Shown: piece after piece, positions 45,803-54,981 of the stretch
Numbering within the stretch: the first letter of the stretch is position 1
Layout: each line of letters begins with the position of its first letter
Assembly (NCBI GenBank): GCA_045642225.1
Contig: JAZUIN010000079.1
Location: forward strand, 54,338 to 118,337
Reading direction: 5' to 3'
Origin: RUG191 sp045642225
Lineage (GTDB): Bacteria; Bacillota; Clostridia; Lachnospirales; Lachnospiraceae
DNA length: 64,000 nt
Program-made: the position numbers and the translations under genes
The notes under the pieces: model-generated
What the model saw: the letters and a program-made list of their open reading frames with translations, nothing else
Database searches by the model: none
Told to the model about the DNA's origin: nothing

Positions 45803-47858
45803 TATTACTACTTTCCATTCCTAATGCTTTTAACTTAGCTTTAACACTATTAGTGTATTTCTCACGATCAGTCTCTTTATATAGCTTCACAGCCTCGTCT
45901 CTTGTCATACCAAATTGATTCTGTAATTGTTGTTCTAACATTGAACCTAGGCTATTAAACTCTGCCGTAATTCCATGACTATCTGCATATTCTTTATTCT
46001 TGTTAAATCTACCAATACCAACAATCAAAGCATCTAAAGCATGTTCATAATCCTTCTTGTTCATAAACAAATTGTACTCTCTGTACTTATTTTGTAGTGA
46101 AGCAAGCAATTGAACGTTATTATAATACTCTTTCTCTGAATCTGTTGAATTCATGCCTTTAAGAGCATCATAACACTCTACATAATTAGCTTTAGCATAC
46201 TCAGCATTAGCTGCTTTCATCACTTCTTTGTCATGAATAATATTTCCACCAAACAACACAGCTACAACTATAGTAACAGCAAAAAGTACAAAAATAATTA
46301 TAACCTTCATAGGCACTTTCTTAGATTTATCTTCTTTAAAGAATTTTGAAAGCGCACTAGGTTCTTTATTGTTCTTAGCATCTGCTTTTTCCTTCTTTGC
46401 TGCAGCTTTTGCAGCAGCCTTAGCAGCAGCTTTTTCTTTCTTAGCAGCAGCCTTTGCAGCAGCTTTTTCCTTCTTTTTCTCTGCCTTTTCTTTCTTTGCC
46501 GCCTCTTCAGCAGCATCTTCATCTTCCATCTCTTCTAGAATTTTGGCATTTTCTTCAGTTGTATCTTCGGAAGACGAGCTAGACATATCTACAGTTTCAG
46601 TTTCTTCAACTTTCTTTTTCTTAGAGAATAAGGCTTTAAGCTTAGCAAAGAAACCTTTCTTTTCTTCTACTTCTTCAGATGAATCGTCACTAGAAGCTTC
46701 TTTTTCAAGCTTACCAGCCGATTCTTCAAAGTTGTCTCTTGCTTCTTCTAATTCTACATTTTCAGAATCAGCCTTTAACAAATCATTAATATCAGACATA
46801 CCTTCTTCATTAGCTAGTAATGCATCTAAATCCTCATTCTCATCAACTAATGCTATGCCATCTTCATTAATATTTAAAACGTCTAACGCATCATGCTCAT
46901 CATTTTGGAATTCTTCTGACAAAAGCGAATCATTCTTTTCAACATCACCATCAACAATGCTTTGAACATTATTTAACAAATCGTCTAAATTATCATCAGA
47001 GCCATCTTCTGACTCTTCCTCTGATGATTCTTCAGCATTTTCAAGTGATTTCAATAGTTCATCTGCACCAGAATCATAACTATCTTCCGCATCTTCTTGA
47101 GTGTCATCATTTGAAGCATATTGTGCTTCTTCAGAATCAGCAGCTTCAACAGCCTCTTCGTCCACATTATCAGCATCATCAGACTCAGCATTTACATCAT
47201 CCGTGTCAACCGCCACCGCATCATCATCGCTTTCCACTCTATCATCATCAACATTAGCTTCGTCTAAATCCGCTTCTGATAATTCAGCATTTCCTAATTC
47301 ATTCATTAAAGCTTCAGCATCATATAGCACATTATTTTCTGATGTACCCTCTTCTGAAGCATCATTTGCTAAGTCGTCAGAGCTAGATTCTGTATTGTCA
47401 TCACTAGTAACTCCATCATCAGAGTCGTCAGTTACTTTACCCGATTCACTGTCATATGCATCTGCTTCATCCTCTTCCATTAGCGAACGAATAAACTCTG
47501 CTCCAGCATCATCCTCAACAACTTCTCCTCTTTCAAATGCAGCTTCCTCTTCATCAATCTCTTCTTCAAAAGCTCTGATAAAATCATCCGCATCACCAGA
47601 TGACAATTCATCCTCAAAATCCTTAAGGAAATCTGATTCAGAAAATGCTTTTCTAAGATTCTCGTGAGATACTTTTCTTGGTTTGAAACCTGTAAGTCCT
47701 GTAGCATCCATAAAATCATCATTAGGATCAACACTTTGTCTATCAAGAACTTTAGCTTCTAACGCCTCTTTATCTTTATTTTGACTATTTTCAACATCTG
47801 TTTTGGCTTTATTAATTGAACTTAATAAACCATCTAAATAATCTTCTGAATAAGACAA
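45786..47858 (-). CDS. Acidic, Lys/Ala-linker, single-pass membrane protein of unknown function
   Basis: About 690 residues in four zones. The first ~420 are extremely acidic and Ser-rich (runs of D/E/S, e.g. SEADLDEANVDDDRVESDD). Then a Lys-rich segment (FFAKLKALFSKKKK), an Ala/Lys repeat linker (about 455-510), one transmembrane helix (about 516-540) and a ~150-residue C-terminal helical domain with a TPR-like look (KANYVECYDALKGM). With this polarity the acidic part is probably cytosolic. TTG at 47858 is taken as start because GGAGGG is 6 bases upstream; another TTG lies at 47873. The family is not recognised. It overlaps hisH. Confidence 0.8.
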   Translation of the reverse strand: MSYSEDYLDGLLSSINKAKTDVENSQNKDKEALEAKVLDRQSVDPNDDFMDATGLTGFKPRKVSHENLRKAFSESDFLKDFEDELSSGDADDFIRAFEEEIDEEEAAFERGEVVEDDAGAEFIRSLMEEDEADAYDSESGKVTDDSDDGVTSDDNTESSSDDLANDASEEGTSENNVLYDAEALMNELGNAELSEADLDEANVDDDRVESDDDAVAVDTDDVNAESDDADNVDEEAVEAADSEEAQYASNDDTQEDAEDSYDSGADELLKSLENAEESSEEESEDGSDDNLDDLLNNVQSIVDGDVEKNDSLLSEEFQNDEHDALDVLNINEDGIALVDENEDLDALLANEEGMSDINDLLKADSENVELEEARDNFEESAGKLEKEASSDDSSEEVEEKKGFFAKLKALFSKKKKVEETETVDMSSSSSEDTTEENAKILEEMEDEDAAEEAAKKEKAEKKKEKAAAKAAAKKEKAAAKAAAKAAAKKEKADAKNNKEPSALSKFFKEDKSKKVPMKVIIIFVLFAVTIVVAVLFGGNIIHDKEVMKAANAEYAKANYVECYDALKGMNSTDSEKEYYNNVQLLASLQNKYREYNLFMNKKDYEHALDALIVGIGRFNKNKEYADSHGITAEFNSLGSMLEQQLQNQFGMTRDEAVKLYKETDREKYTNSVKAKLKALGMESSNNDSNT
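46380..46490 (-). repeat. Ala/Lys codon repeats in the membrane-protein linker
   Basis: Imperfect tandem copies of codons for AAAKAAAKKEKA, seen on the plus strand as repeated gcagcagc/ttctttc words. This coding low-complexity segment is likely to vary in length between strains. Confidence 0.7.
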
Positions 47859-47884
47859 TTTAGTTCCCTCCAAAATATCTATAA

Positions 47885-47918
47885 AGTAGATAAGGGATGT
47901 GATAAATCACACCCCTTT
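47885..47918 (-). terminator. Terminator-like hairpin after cheV
   Basis: 12-bp stem AAGGGGTGTGAT/ATCACATCCCTT with one mismatch and a 2-base loop. The following T-run is weak, so termination may be partial. Confidence 0.6.
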
Positions 47919-47933
47919 GTAATCTAAAAAATA

Positions 47934-48851
47934 TTATCTTCTGCTACTTTCGTAACGATCAACAAGATCATCAACAGCTTCAACTAACAAACCAATTTCA
48001 GGCTTTGTCAACTGAGCATCTGCACCAAGTGACTCACCCTTCTTTCTGATTTGATCATTAATCAAAGATGAGAAAATTACAACAGGAATATTCTTCATTA
48101 CTTCATCATCTTTAACCAACTTAGTTAGTCTATGACCATCCATAAGTGGCATCTCAATATCAGTAATAACACAATGAACATCTTTAAGAACTGAGCCTTT
48201 TGACTTCATCTCGCACATCTTATCCCAAGCTTCTTGACCATTATCATTAATTATAAGCTTTGTATAACCTGCTTTCTTAAGACACTCAACAATAAGCTTC
48301 TGTAATAACGCTGAATCTTCTGCGATTAGAATTGGAGATTTAGAACGATCTCTTCCTTCGTAATGATCCATATCAGAAACCTTAAGACTTGTTTCAGGAT
48401 TGATGTCTGATACAATCTTCTCGAAATCAAGAATAACAATAAGCTTATTCTCTAACTTGATAACACCAGTTGACACACCAGAATTATCTGAACTAATTGT
48501 CGAATCTGGCTTAATAATCTCTTCCCAAGATACACGGTGAATACCGAGTACTTCATCAACGTGAAATGCTGTATTAAGATTATTAAAGTTAGTAATTACA
48601 AACAAACCATCATTATCATATTTATCTCCAAGACCAAGACATTTCTTAAGATTAATAACTGAAATCATCGTATCTCTTGGCATGAAAATTCCTTCAATAC
48701 ATTCATGTGAATTAGGCACTGGAGTAACTGGTTGATACAATAAGATTTCACGTATTTTAGCTACGTTAATACCATAATAATTATCCTCCACTCTGAACTC
48801 TAATATCTCGAGCTCGTTTGTTCCTGATTCTAGCAAAATATTTGTATCCAT
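47934..48851 (-). CDS. cheV: Chemotaxis coupling protein CheV
   Basis: A CheW-like domain (residues about 10-155, ILEFRVEDNYYGINVAKIREIL) joined to a receiver domain (about 170-300) with ILIAEDSALLQK, phospho-acceptor in CVITDIEMPLMDG and the conserved Lys in QLTKPE. CheV couples receptors to CheA and tunes adaptation. ATG at 48851 has GGAGGAG upstream; a TTG at 48866 is the long alternative. Only 18 bases follow the lipoprotein gene. No cheA or cheY is in the window; a chemoreceptor is at 58 kb. Confidence 0.95.
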   Translation of the reverse strand: MDTNILLESGTNELEILEFRVEDNYYGINVAKIREILLYQPVTPVPNSHECIEGIFMPRDTMISVINLKKCLGLGDKYDNDGLFVITNFNNLNTAFHVDEVLGIHRVSWEEIIKPDSTISSDNSGVSTGVIKLENKLIVILDFEKIVSDINPETSLKVSDMDHYEGRDRSKSPILIAEDSALLQKLIVECLKKAGYTKLIINDNGQEAWDKMCEMKSKGSVLKDVHCVITDIEMPLMDGHRLTKLVKDDEVMKNIPVVIFSSLINDQIRKKGESLGADAQLTKPEIGLLVEAVDDLVDRYESSRR

Positions 48852-48869
48852 TATATCTCCTCCCAATTA

Positions 48870-49556
48870 CTATAATGCTATATTTACTGTAGAACCATTA
48901 ATATTCGTACTTAGTTCTACATTCTGAACATCTGCTAACTCATCTTTATTCATCATAAAAATTATAACTAATTCTTTTGACTCATTAGGTTGTAATGTTC
49001 CTTTAAATGTGGCTAAATCTTCTGCCATCAAACTCAATTCGTTATTCGCTTTAGACTTGCCATTAACAGTCGCTGTAAACTTAGGTGTCTTAGACAAAAT
49101 GTCTACTGGCAACTCTCCACCACTTACATTAGTCATATTAAACTTAAAAATCAAATAATTTTTACCCGCTGTAGGTGACATAAAATATGTACTAGTCTGA
49201 TATTGATCTTTGACTTCAAAGCCTTCATATGTAAATGTTACACCTGATATACCCAAAGCATTAGCTAATGTTACCGCTTGTTTTTGTTGTTCATTACCTG
49301 TCGATGCATTAGGTTGGTTAGTATCAGTTGTTGTGGCATTACCTTCTGTAGTTTTTGAAGTGTCAGCTTCTTCAGCCTTAGACTTCAAATTACTTATTCC
49401 GTCCTTCTGGTTCTTATTATATTTAGCTACTATTTTAGCAGAATATGCAGCAATATCACTTTTCTCATCCTCTGTCAAATTAGCCATCTTAGCACAACCA
49501 CAGAACAAAATACATATTGCACACAGAAGAACGCTTAGAATAATTTTCTTATTCAT
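48870..49556 (-). CDS. Lipoprotein with DUF4352-like domain
   Basis: 228 residues with a lipoprotein signal: a basic-hydrophobic stretch ending in the lipobox FCGCAKM (Cys about 21). A Thr/Asn/Gln-rich linker follows (about 65-90), then an Ig-like beta domain (about 100-228) with GKNYLIFKFNMTNVSG, which resembles DUF4352 domains. A cell-surface binding or sensing role is likely; no specific function is known. It follows the sensor kinase gene on the same strand, with its own promoter in the gap. Confidence 0.8.
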   Translation of the reverse strand: MNKKIILSVLLCAICILFCGCAKMANLTEDEKSDIAAYSAKIVAKYNKNQKDGISNLKSKAEEADTSKTTEGNATTTDTNQPNASTGNEQQKQAVTLANALGISGVTFTYEGFEVKDQYQTSTYFMSPTAGKNYLIFKFNMTNVSGGELPVDILSKTPKFTATVNGKSKANNELSLMAEDLATFKGTLQPNESKELVIIFMMNKDELADVQNVELSTNINGSTVNIAL

Positions 49557-49595
49557 AATGCGCTCCTAACCAATATATAATCCTACTTTTTATAA

Positions 49596-49624
49596 ATTTT
49601 ATCATTTATATCTTTAATATTCAA
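49596..49624 (-). promoter_or_regulatory. Promoter of lipoprotein-cheV
   Basis: TTGAAT, 17-base spacer, TAAAAT on the minus strand, about 40 bases before the lipoprotein ATG. This would separate cheV from the two-component operon. Confidence 0.6.
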
Positions 49625-49649
49625 CAAAAATAATTAAATTTCTTTTAAA

Positions 49650-51152
49650 TTATTTGTCTAATTCAAACCAAAAAGCAACTCCTTCGTTAGTATTATACAC
49701 TCCATATTCATTTTTCATCGATTCCATAGCCGCTTTTACTATAGATAATCCAACACCTGACCCTCCGTATTCACGTGTTCTGGCTTTATCCACCTTATAG
49801 AATTTATCCCACAAATGCTCAATATCTTCATCCGGAATATTATCGCCTGTATTATAGACCGTAACTCTAACTTTATCTTCCCTAACCTCTTGTGAAATAG
49901 TAATAATTTTATCATTCTTACAATAATGTATAGCATTACTTAAATAATTCAAAAAAACTTGTTCTACAACAAACTCATCTCCAAAAGCATTAACATTTTC
50001 ACTGATGTCATTTTTTAAGGTTATATCATTTTGTTCCATCAAAATTTGCGAAGCATTAACAAGACTATTTAACATTTCTGTCAATTCAAAAGGTTTCTTA
50101 TCGATATTCTTAATCCCATATTCAATTTCGTCAAGAGACATCAATTGTTGAACTAACTTATTCATTTTCTTAGCTTCATCAACAATAACCTCACAATAAT
50201 ACTCTCTGCTTTCAGGATCATCACCCATACCTTCTGCCAAGCCTTCTGCATAGCCTTGAATCAAAGCAATTGGTGTTTTCAATTCATGAGAAGCATTAGA
50301 TAAGAATTCTTTTCTCATTTTCTCGTTCTTATCCATAATCTCAATATCCTTCTTAAGTTCTTCATTCGCCTCTTGAAGTTCATCAAGCGTTTCCTCTAAG
50401 GTTTCCGACACAATATTCATGTGCTCCCCAAGGACATCAACTTCATTACGTCTTCTTTTATTAGGCACAAATTTCTCTGAGAAATCAAGATTCGTCATTT
50501 TCTGTGAAATGTTTGTCAATTTAACCAAAGGTCTTGTCAAACGCTCTGTAAACCATTCAGCAATTATAAAAGCAATAAAAGCAGATATTATTGCAACCAC
50601 AAGTAGGAATCTATCAGAAAGATAAAGGAAAGCATTTAAATTCTCCATTGAATATCTCATCATGATATAATTGCCGTCGCTTAACATCCCTGTTAAAACT
50701 ATAATTTTGCCTTCCGATTTATCCATTAATTGAATCGTATAATTTTGCTTTGAAATAAGAATTTTGCCTTCGTTAACATTTAACCTAACATCTCTTATTT
50801 CGTTAGATAGATTGTTTTGTCTTGCATTAGAGGAAAGCACACGTCCATCTGGCGTTGCAACCACAATATCAATATTATTTTTTATGGCAATTCGTTCTAT
50901 TTCTTCCGTCTTTGATTCATCATAGCTTCCACCTTTTTTGACGTAATTATCAATAGAATCAAAAACTTTTTGCATTGTACTAGTTCTTTCGTTCCTATAT
51001 AGAACGCCTATAAAGCAAGTGTTCAAAACCCAAACTAATGCAATTGTTCCAAGAATTAAAACTATCGCCACCAAAGCAAATTGATGACGAATACCGTTAT
51101 TTACATTATTTTTATCAACATTAAATATTCTACTCAACTTACTTGACTTCAA
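49650..51152 (-). CDS. Two-component sensor histidine kinase
   Basis: Two transmembrane helices (about residues 26-50 and 181-201) flank an extracytoplasmic sensor of about 130 residues. Then come HAMP, a HisKA dimerisation domain with SHELKTPIALIQGYAEG, and a HATPase domain with the N box NAIHYC and GGSGVGLSIVKAAM. It is the partner of the OmpR-type regulator directly upstream. The start is uncertain: GTG/ATG codons at 51200/51197 lie deep inside the regulator gene; a TTG at 51152 preceded by GGGG (7 bases) and a TTG at 51137 are alternatives. The signal is unknown. Confidence 0.88.
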   Translation of the reverse strand: MKSSKLSRIFNVDKNNVNNGIRHQFALVAIVLILGTIALVWVLNTCFIGVLYRNERTSTMQKVFDSIDNYVKKGGSYDESKTEEIERIAIKNNIDIVVATPDGRVLSSNARQNNLSNEIRDVRLNVNEGKILISKQNYTIQLMDKSEGKIIVLTGMLSDGNYIMMRYSMENLNAFLYLSDRFLLVVAIISAFIAFIIAEWFTERLTRPLVKLTNISQKMTNLDFSEKFVPNKRRRNEVDVLGEHMNIVSETLEETLDELQEANEELKKDIEIMDKNEKMRKEFLSNASHELKTPIALIQGYAEGLAEGMGDDPESREYYCEVIVDEAKKMNKLVQQLMSLDEIEYGIKNIDKKPFELTEMLNSLVNASQILMEQNDITLKNDISENVNAFGDEFVVEQVFLNYLSNAIHYCKNDKIITISQEVREDKVRVTVYNTGDNIPDEDIEHLWDKFYKVDKARTREYGGSGVGLSIVKAAMESMKNEYGVYNTNEGVAFWFELDK

Positions 51153-51810
51153 ACTTATACCCCATTCCCCAAATTGTCTGGATATATTTACCTGCATCAC
51201 CCATCTTAGCTCTAAGTTTCTTTACATGAGTATCTACAGTTCTTGCGTCACCAAAATAATCATAATCCCAAACATTATCGAGGATTTTCTCTCTAGACAA
51301 AGCAATACCTTGATTCGTCATAAAGAAATGTAATAGTTCAAACTCTTTTACAGAAAGTATAATTTCCTCATTATTAACCGTTACTAAATGTGCATTAACA
51401 TCTATTGATATTTCTCCACAAGTCAATATTTCTTCTTTACTAAGCAGATTACTTCTTCTAAGAAGCGCATTTACTCTAGCAACTAGAATTTTCGGACTAA
51501 AAGGTTTAGAAACATATTCATCCGCTCCTGAAGAAAATCCAACTAGCTCGTCGCTTTCCGAGCCCTTTGCCGTAAGTATAATAATAGGCACTGAAGATGA
51601 TTCTCTAATTTCTTTACAAACTTCAATACCAGTATATTTAGGCATCATAACATCCAAAATAACAAGGTCTGGATTTTTTTTATAAAATAAATCAAGTGCT
51701 TGTTCACCGTCAGAGGCTTCAATAACATCATATTTTTCTTTAGATAGAAAATCCTTTACTAGTTTTCTCAATCTATTTTCATCATCTGCGACTAATATCT
51801 TTGTTGCCAT
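51139..51810 (-). CDS. OmpR-family response regulator
   Basis: A receiver domain (KILVADDENRLR, phospho-Asp in DLVILDVMMPKYTG, the Lys in YVSKPFSP) followed by a winged-helix DNA-binding domain (VKEFELLHFF, VWDYDYFGDARTVDTHVKKLRAKMG). It has 223 residues. ATG at 51810 has GGAGGT 7 bases upstream, better than the GTG at 51828. It overlaps or abuts the kinase gene. Confidence 0.95.
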   Translation of the reverse strand: MATKILVADDENRLRKLVKDFLSKEKYDVIEASDGEQALDLFYKKNPDLVILDVMMPKYTGIEVCKEIRESSSVPIIILTAKGSESDELVGFSSGADEYVSKPFSPKILVARVNALLRRSNLLSKEEILTCGEISIDVNAHLVTVNNEEIILSVKEFELLHFFMTNQGIALSREKILDNVWDYDYFGDARTVDTHVKKLRAKMGDAGKYIQTIWGMGYKFEVK

Positions 51811-51837
51811 AATAACCTCCACGAACACAACTGTTCA

Positions 51838-52452
51838 TCACTTCTTGCTTTGAATATTCAAGCTACTTTCTTTAATTGAAACAGCATCTTCTCTTTGTTG
51901 TAATTCTTCTTCCCACGATGCATATTTATCCAAAATCTTCTCTTCATAATTAAGAATAGTTGGATTATCGCTAGTACCTTGAATAATAAAAAGTCCTACT
52001 ACAGTAAGAAGAAGAACAATAGAAATCACAATCATAGAAATGCTCAATGTTTTATATTTTTGAACCTTCTTATATAACAATTTATTCTTCTTATCAGACT
52101 TTGTATCTTCTTTCTTATTTGATTTCTTACGTTCTTTTCTACTATTGTCCTTCGTTGAATTATCTTGATCTGTATTCACATCTACAATAGGAATAGCTTC
52201 CATGGTTGTAGGATCAACATTTAAACGAATTAGATGATCTTGTATCCTCTTCAAATAAGAAATGCCAACCTGAGTATGAAACATTCTTCTTGCAATCATT
52301 GAATTATACAATTTCAACAATGATTCTTTATCAGCATAATCAAGTTGCCTATCAACATATTCAACTGCTTCTTGTTCTTTTAATGCTTCTTCTCCCACCT
52401 TAGGATCATAAAAGCAAAAACCATTAACTGTTATTATTTTCTCTTGACTCAT
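51838..52452 (-). CDS. Small single-pass membrane protein, unknown
   Basis: 204 residues. The first ~90 are helical and soluble (EEALKEQEAVEYVDRQ, SMIARRMFHTQVGISYLKRI), residues 95-130 are a highly charged Lys/Asp linker, and 136-158 form one transmembrane helix. A short outside tail of about 45 residues follows. The positive-inside rule places the N-terminus in the cytosol. The family is not recognised. It lies between the GGDEF protein and the response regulator with 9-base gaps, so it may connect cyclic-di-GMP signalling to the two-component system. Confidence 0.7.
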   Translation of the reverse strand: MSQEKIITVNGFCFYDPKVGEEALKEQEAVEYVDRQLDYADKESLLKLYNSMIARRMFHTQVGISYLKRIQDHLIRLNVDPTTMEAIPIVDVNTDQDNSTKDNSRKERKKSNKKEDTKSDKKNKLLYKKVQKYKTLSISMIVISIVLLLTVVGLFIIQGTSDNPTILNYEEKILDKYASWEEELQQREDAVSIKESSLNIQSKK

Positions 52453-52461
52453 ATATACTCA

Positions 52462-54492
52462 CTACTTCTTAATCGACGCTCTTCTTGATTGCTTATCTTC
52501 ATATAACACTTCATCTGAGCATGCTATAATATCCAAAAAGTTGATATTTTCTTCACATTTAAATGAATAAAAACCAACAGACATCTCAACAAAATACGGT
52601 TTCTCACAAGTTAAATTAAAAGCAAACATAACATCTTTTAATTTCGCCTTTAATTTCTCAATTATTTTCTCTGAACTCTCATCGGCTGGAATAGGAACTA
52701 ATCCAACGAACTCATCGCCACCCATTCTAGCGCAGAATCCGCCTCTAGGCATAAGGCCCGAAAGCATCTTCGCGGCAGAACAAATCGCGTAATCACCATC
52801 CGCATGACCAAATGTATCATTAATCTCTTTCAAATGATCAAGGTCGGCAAACATAATTAATGCTTCTTTGCCGATTCTTCTCTGGATTGTCGCAAGAGAC
52901 TGTTCCATAAAGCCTCTTCTATTGAGAATTTTGGTTAAATCATCATAACGAGATATTACACTTAGGATTTGATTTGTCTCCTTAATTCTATCCATAGAAA
53001 GCTTCATCTCTCTACGGTTTCGCTCTTCTGTCTTCTTAGTTTCAAAATATCTAAGAAGATTTCCAATCTGAAAACTTATTGCAAGTAAAAACTCACTATT
53101 TTCAGCATCACTTTCACAAATCATAACACCAAATTGTTGTTTACCTGAAAACAATACAAAAGCCTGGTAATTTCTAGCAGATTCACCCATAAAATCAGAC
53201 ACACCTCTTTTTTGAGTTATACGTGAATGAGCTGCACTAGAGGAAGCATCTATCTTACCTCTTTCCTTGTCAATGCCTCCTGCGAAATACATTTGACTAC
53301 CAATCTTAAATTCATCACCAAAATTATAATTTAACGGCTCCTTATGTAAGAAAAAGTATGCCGTATTAATCCCAACGTCTTGAAGCTTATCTAACAAGAT
53401 ATCAAATGATTCCTTAGCATCTTCGTTTGGATCAATCAAATCTCTAGTAAATGTTACTGAAAGCCAAGACTGTGCTTTAATCTTCTCTGTCTCTTTGGCA
53501 TACTTATCAATAATAGAAATCATATCAGCTTTACTAACATTATATTTGCCCAAATCTTCAATGTTGTCAAAAAATGACGTATCAAAATCTTTTACATTGT
53601 CAACCGACTTTTGGCAACCACATGAATTTCTATAAATAATTTCAACAGGACATTTTCTTGACTCTACATGACCTTCATTAATAAGTTCAAGAATCATCTC
53701 TAATGTATTTTTTGCGAGTGTTTTGCTATCATATTTTGCTGTTGTTAAAGGTGGATTCAAAACACTAGATACACCAACATTTCCAAATCCAGTAATAGAT
53801 ATATCCTCACCAATCTTCTTACCACGTTTCTCACAAACATCATAAGCAATACGAGCAATTTTATCATTTCCACAGCATAAAGCTTCAACATTCTCATTTG
53901 TATCTAGAATCGATTCAATCTTTTTTCTAATTTGATATGAATGATTACAAAAAGCCATCATTGAATCATTAACTTCAATTCCAAGCGAAGTCATTGTTTC
54001 AAGATATGCCTTTTTTCTAATTCCACCAATGTAATTATCAGTAGACGGACCAATATATACAACATTTTTCAAATTATGCTCCTTAACAAGATGGCTAACC
54101 ATCTCATTAATAGCACCATAATTATCAATAACTAAATATGGAATATCTTCCGATTCAGGCTTCGCTTCAAGAATGAGCGTTGGAACACCTTTACACATTT
54201 CTAACAATTTATTGTAAGACACATTATTAATTCCACCTGTCATAGCTTCATAGCAGATTATACAAGCATCACAGCCAGAATATCCAATATAATTATAAAT
54301 AGTTGACAACTGATAATCTTGGTTTTCATTATATGAATCAAGCATTTCTTCACGACTAAACTCATGCACACGAAAATCAGTAAGAAAAACAAGATTAACC
54401 CCATACTTCTTACCTTCTTGACACAAATCAGCGACAAGCGCTTTCGTATATTTAGATCGGTTATTTCCAACCATTACTGCTATAGTCTTCAT
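52462..54492 (-). CDS. Substrate-binding-domain/GGDEF diguanylate cyclase fusion
   Basis: 676 residues without signal peptide or membrane helix, so cytosolic. Residues 1-290 are a LacI/PBP1-type sugar-binding domain lacking its DNA-binding head (ISITGFGNVGVSSVLNPPLTT). About 300-490 is a GAF-like or unassigned region. About 505-670 is a GGDEF domain with an intact MGGDEFVGL active site. The inhibitory RxxD site five residues before GGDEF is not present. It presumably makes cyclic-di-GMP in response to a small ligand. GGAGG precedes the ATG. Confidence 0.88.
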   Translation of the reverse strand: MKTIAVMVGNNRSKYTKALVADLCQEGKKYGVNLVFLTDFRVHEFSREEMLDSYNENQDYQLSTIYNYIGYSGCDACIICYEAMTGGINNVSYNKLLEMCKGVPTLILEAKPESEDIPYLVIDNYGAINEMVSHLVKEHNLKNVVYIGPSTDNYIGGIRKKAYLETMTSLGIEVNDSMMAFCNHSYQIRKKIESILDTNENVEALCCGNDKIARIAYDVCEKRGKKIGEDISITGFGNVGVSSVLNPPLTTAKYDSKTLAKNTLEMILELINEGHVESRKCPVEIIYRNSCGCQKSVDNVKDFDTSFFDNIEDLGKYNVSKADMISIIDKYAKETEKIKAQSWLSVTFTRDLIDPNEDAKESFDILLDKLQDVGINTAYFFLHKEPLNYNFGDEFKIGSQMYFAGGIDKERGKIDASSSAAHSRITQKRGVSDFMGESARNYQAFVLFSGKQQFGVMICESDAENSEFLLAISFQIGNLLRYFETKKTEERNRREMKLSMDRIKETNQILSVISRYDDLTKILNRRGFMEQSLATIQRRIGKEALIMFADLDHLKEINDTFGHADGDYAICSAAKMLSGLMPRGGFCARMGGDEFVGLVPIPADESSEKIIEKLKAKLKDVMFAFNLTCEKPYFVEMSVGFYSFKCEENINFLDIIACSDEVLYEDKQSRRASIKK

Positions 54493-54546
54493 ATCCGAAA
54501 ACCTCCAAGGAACTACGTGAATTGATTATCATTAATATGCAATCAA

Positions 54547-54966
54547 TTAAATATTTTTTAAAATATTAGAAAACTCTAATAGCAACGAATCAAACATAAA
54601 CATTAGAGTTCTATTAACGTTCATTTCTTCAAATTTGGTATTAAAATAAGTCGTCTTATATGATGAACAAAAGACACTTTCACCCTCAAGGCTATATGTT
54701 CCAGTAGTTAAATCATTACTATTATTAACAAGATTATAAAACTTGTCATAATCTCCATTTTGAGACACCGGATACTTAATATCAAATTTAATCAAGTGAA
54801 TTGTATCTGTGCCTGCCACTTCAAAAACTGCTGAAACCTTCTCATTAGACTCTGGCAACGACACATTTTCAGCATTAAGACATAAGTTAGCTTCATCAAC
54901 CGTTATTGTATAATCCCTACTAGACAGTTTTTCACTTACCAATTGTAAAAGTTCAACCTTTTCCAT
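54547..54966 (-). CDS. Hypothetical protein
   Basis: 139 residues, no signal peptide or membrane helix. The sequence alternates strands and helices (LLQLVSEKLSSRDYTITVDEANLCL, FEVAGTDTIHLIKFDIKYPV), a pattern reminiscent of YbjN-like small domains, but no family is claimed. An AAAAGGGG ribosome site precedes the ATG. It lies 54 bases before the GGDEF gene and 15 bases after psd. Confidence 0.7.
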   Translation of the reverse strand: MEKVELLQLVSEKLSSRDYTITVDEANLCLNAENVSLPESNEKVSAVFEVAGTDTIHLIKFDIKYPVSQNGDYDKFYNLVNNSNDLTTGTYSLEGESVFCSSYKTTYFNTKFEEMNVNRTLMFMFDSLLLEFSNILKNI

Positions 54967-54981
54967 ATTTATCCCCTTTTA

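Noticed and set aside
46369..46965. Plus-strand open frame of 198 codons (Ala/Ser/Phe-rich)
   Set aside because: Shadow of the acidic and Ala/Lys-rich zones of the minus-strand membrane protein; no ribosome site or promoter.
47101..47667. Plus-strand open frame of 188 codons, Ser-rich
   Set aside because: Mirror of D/E/S-rich codons of the minus-strand gene; low complexity only.
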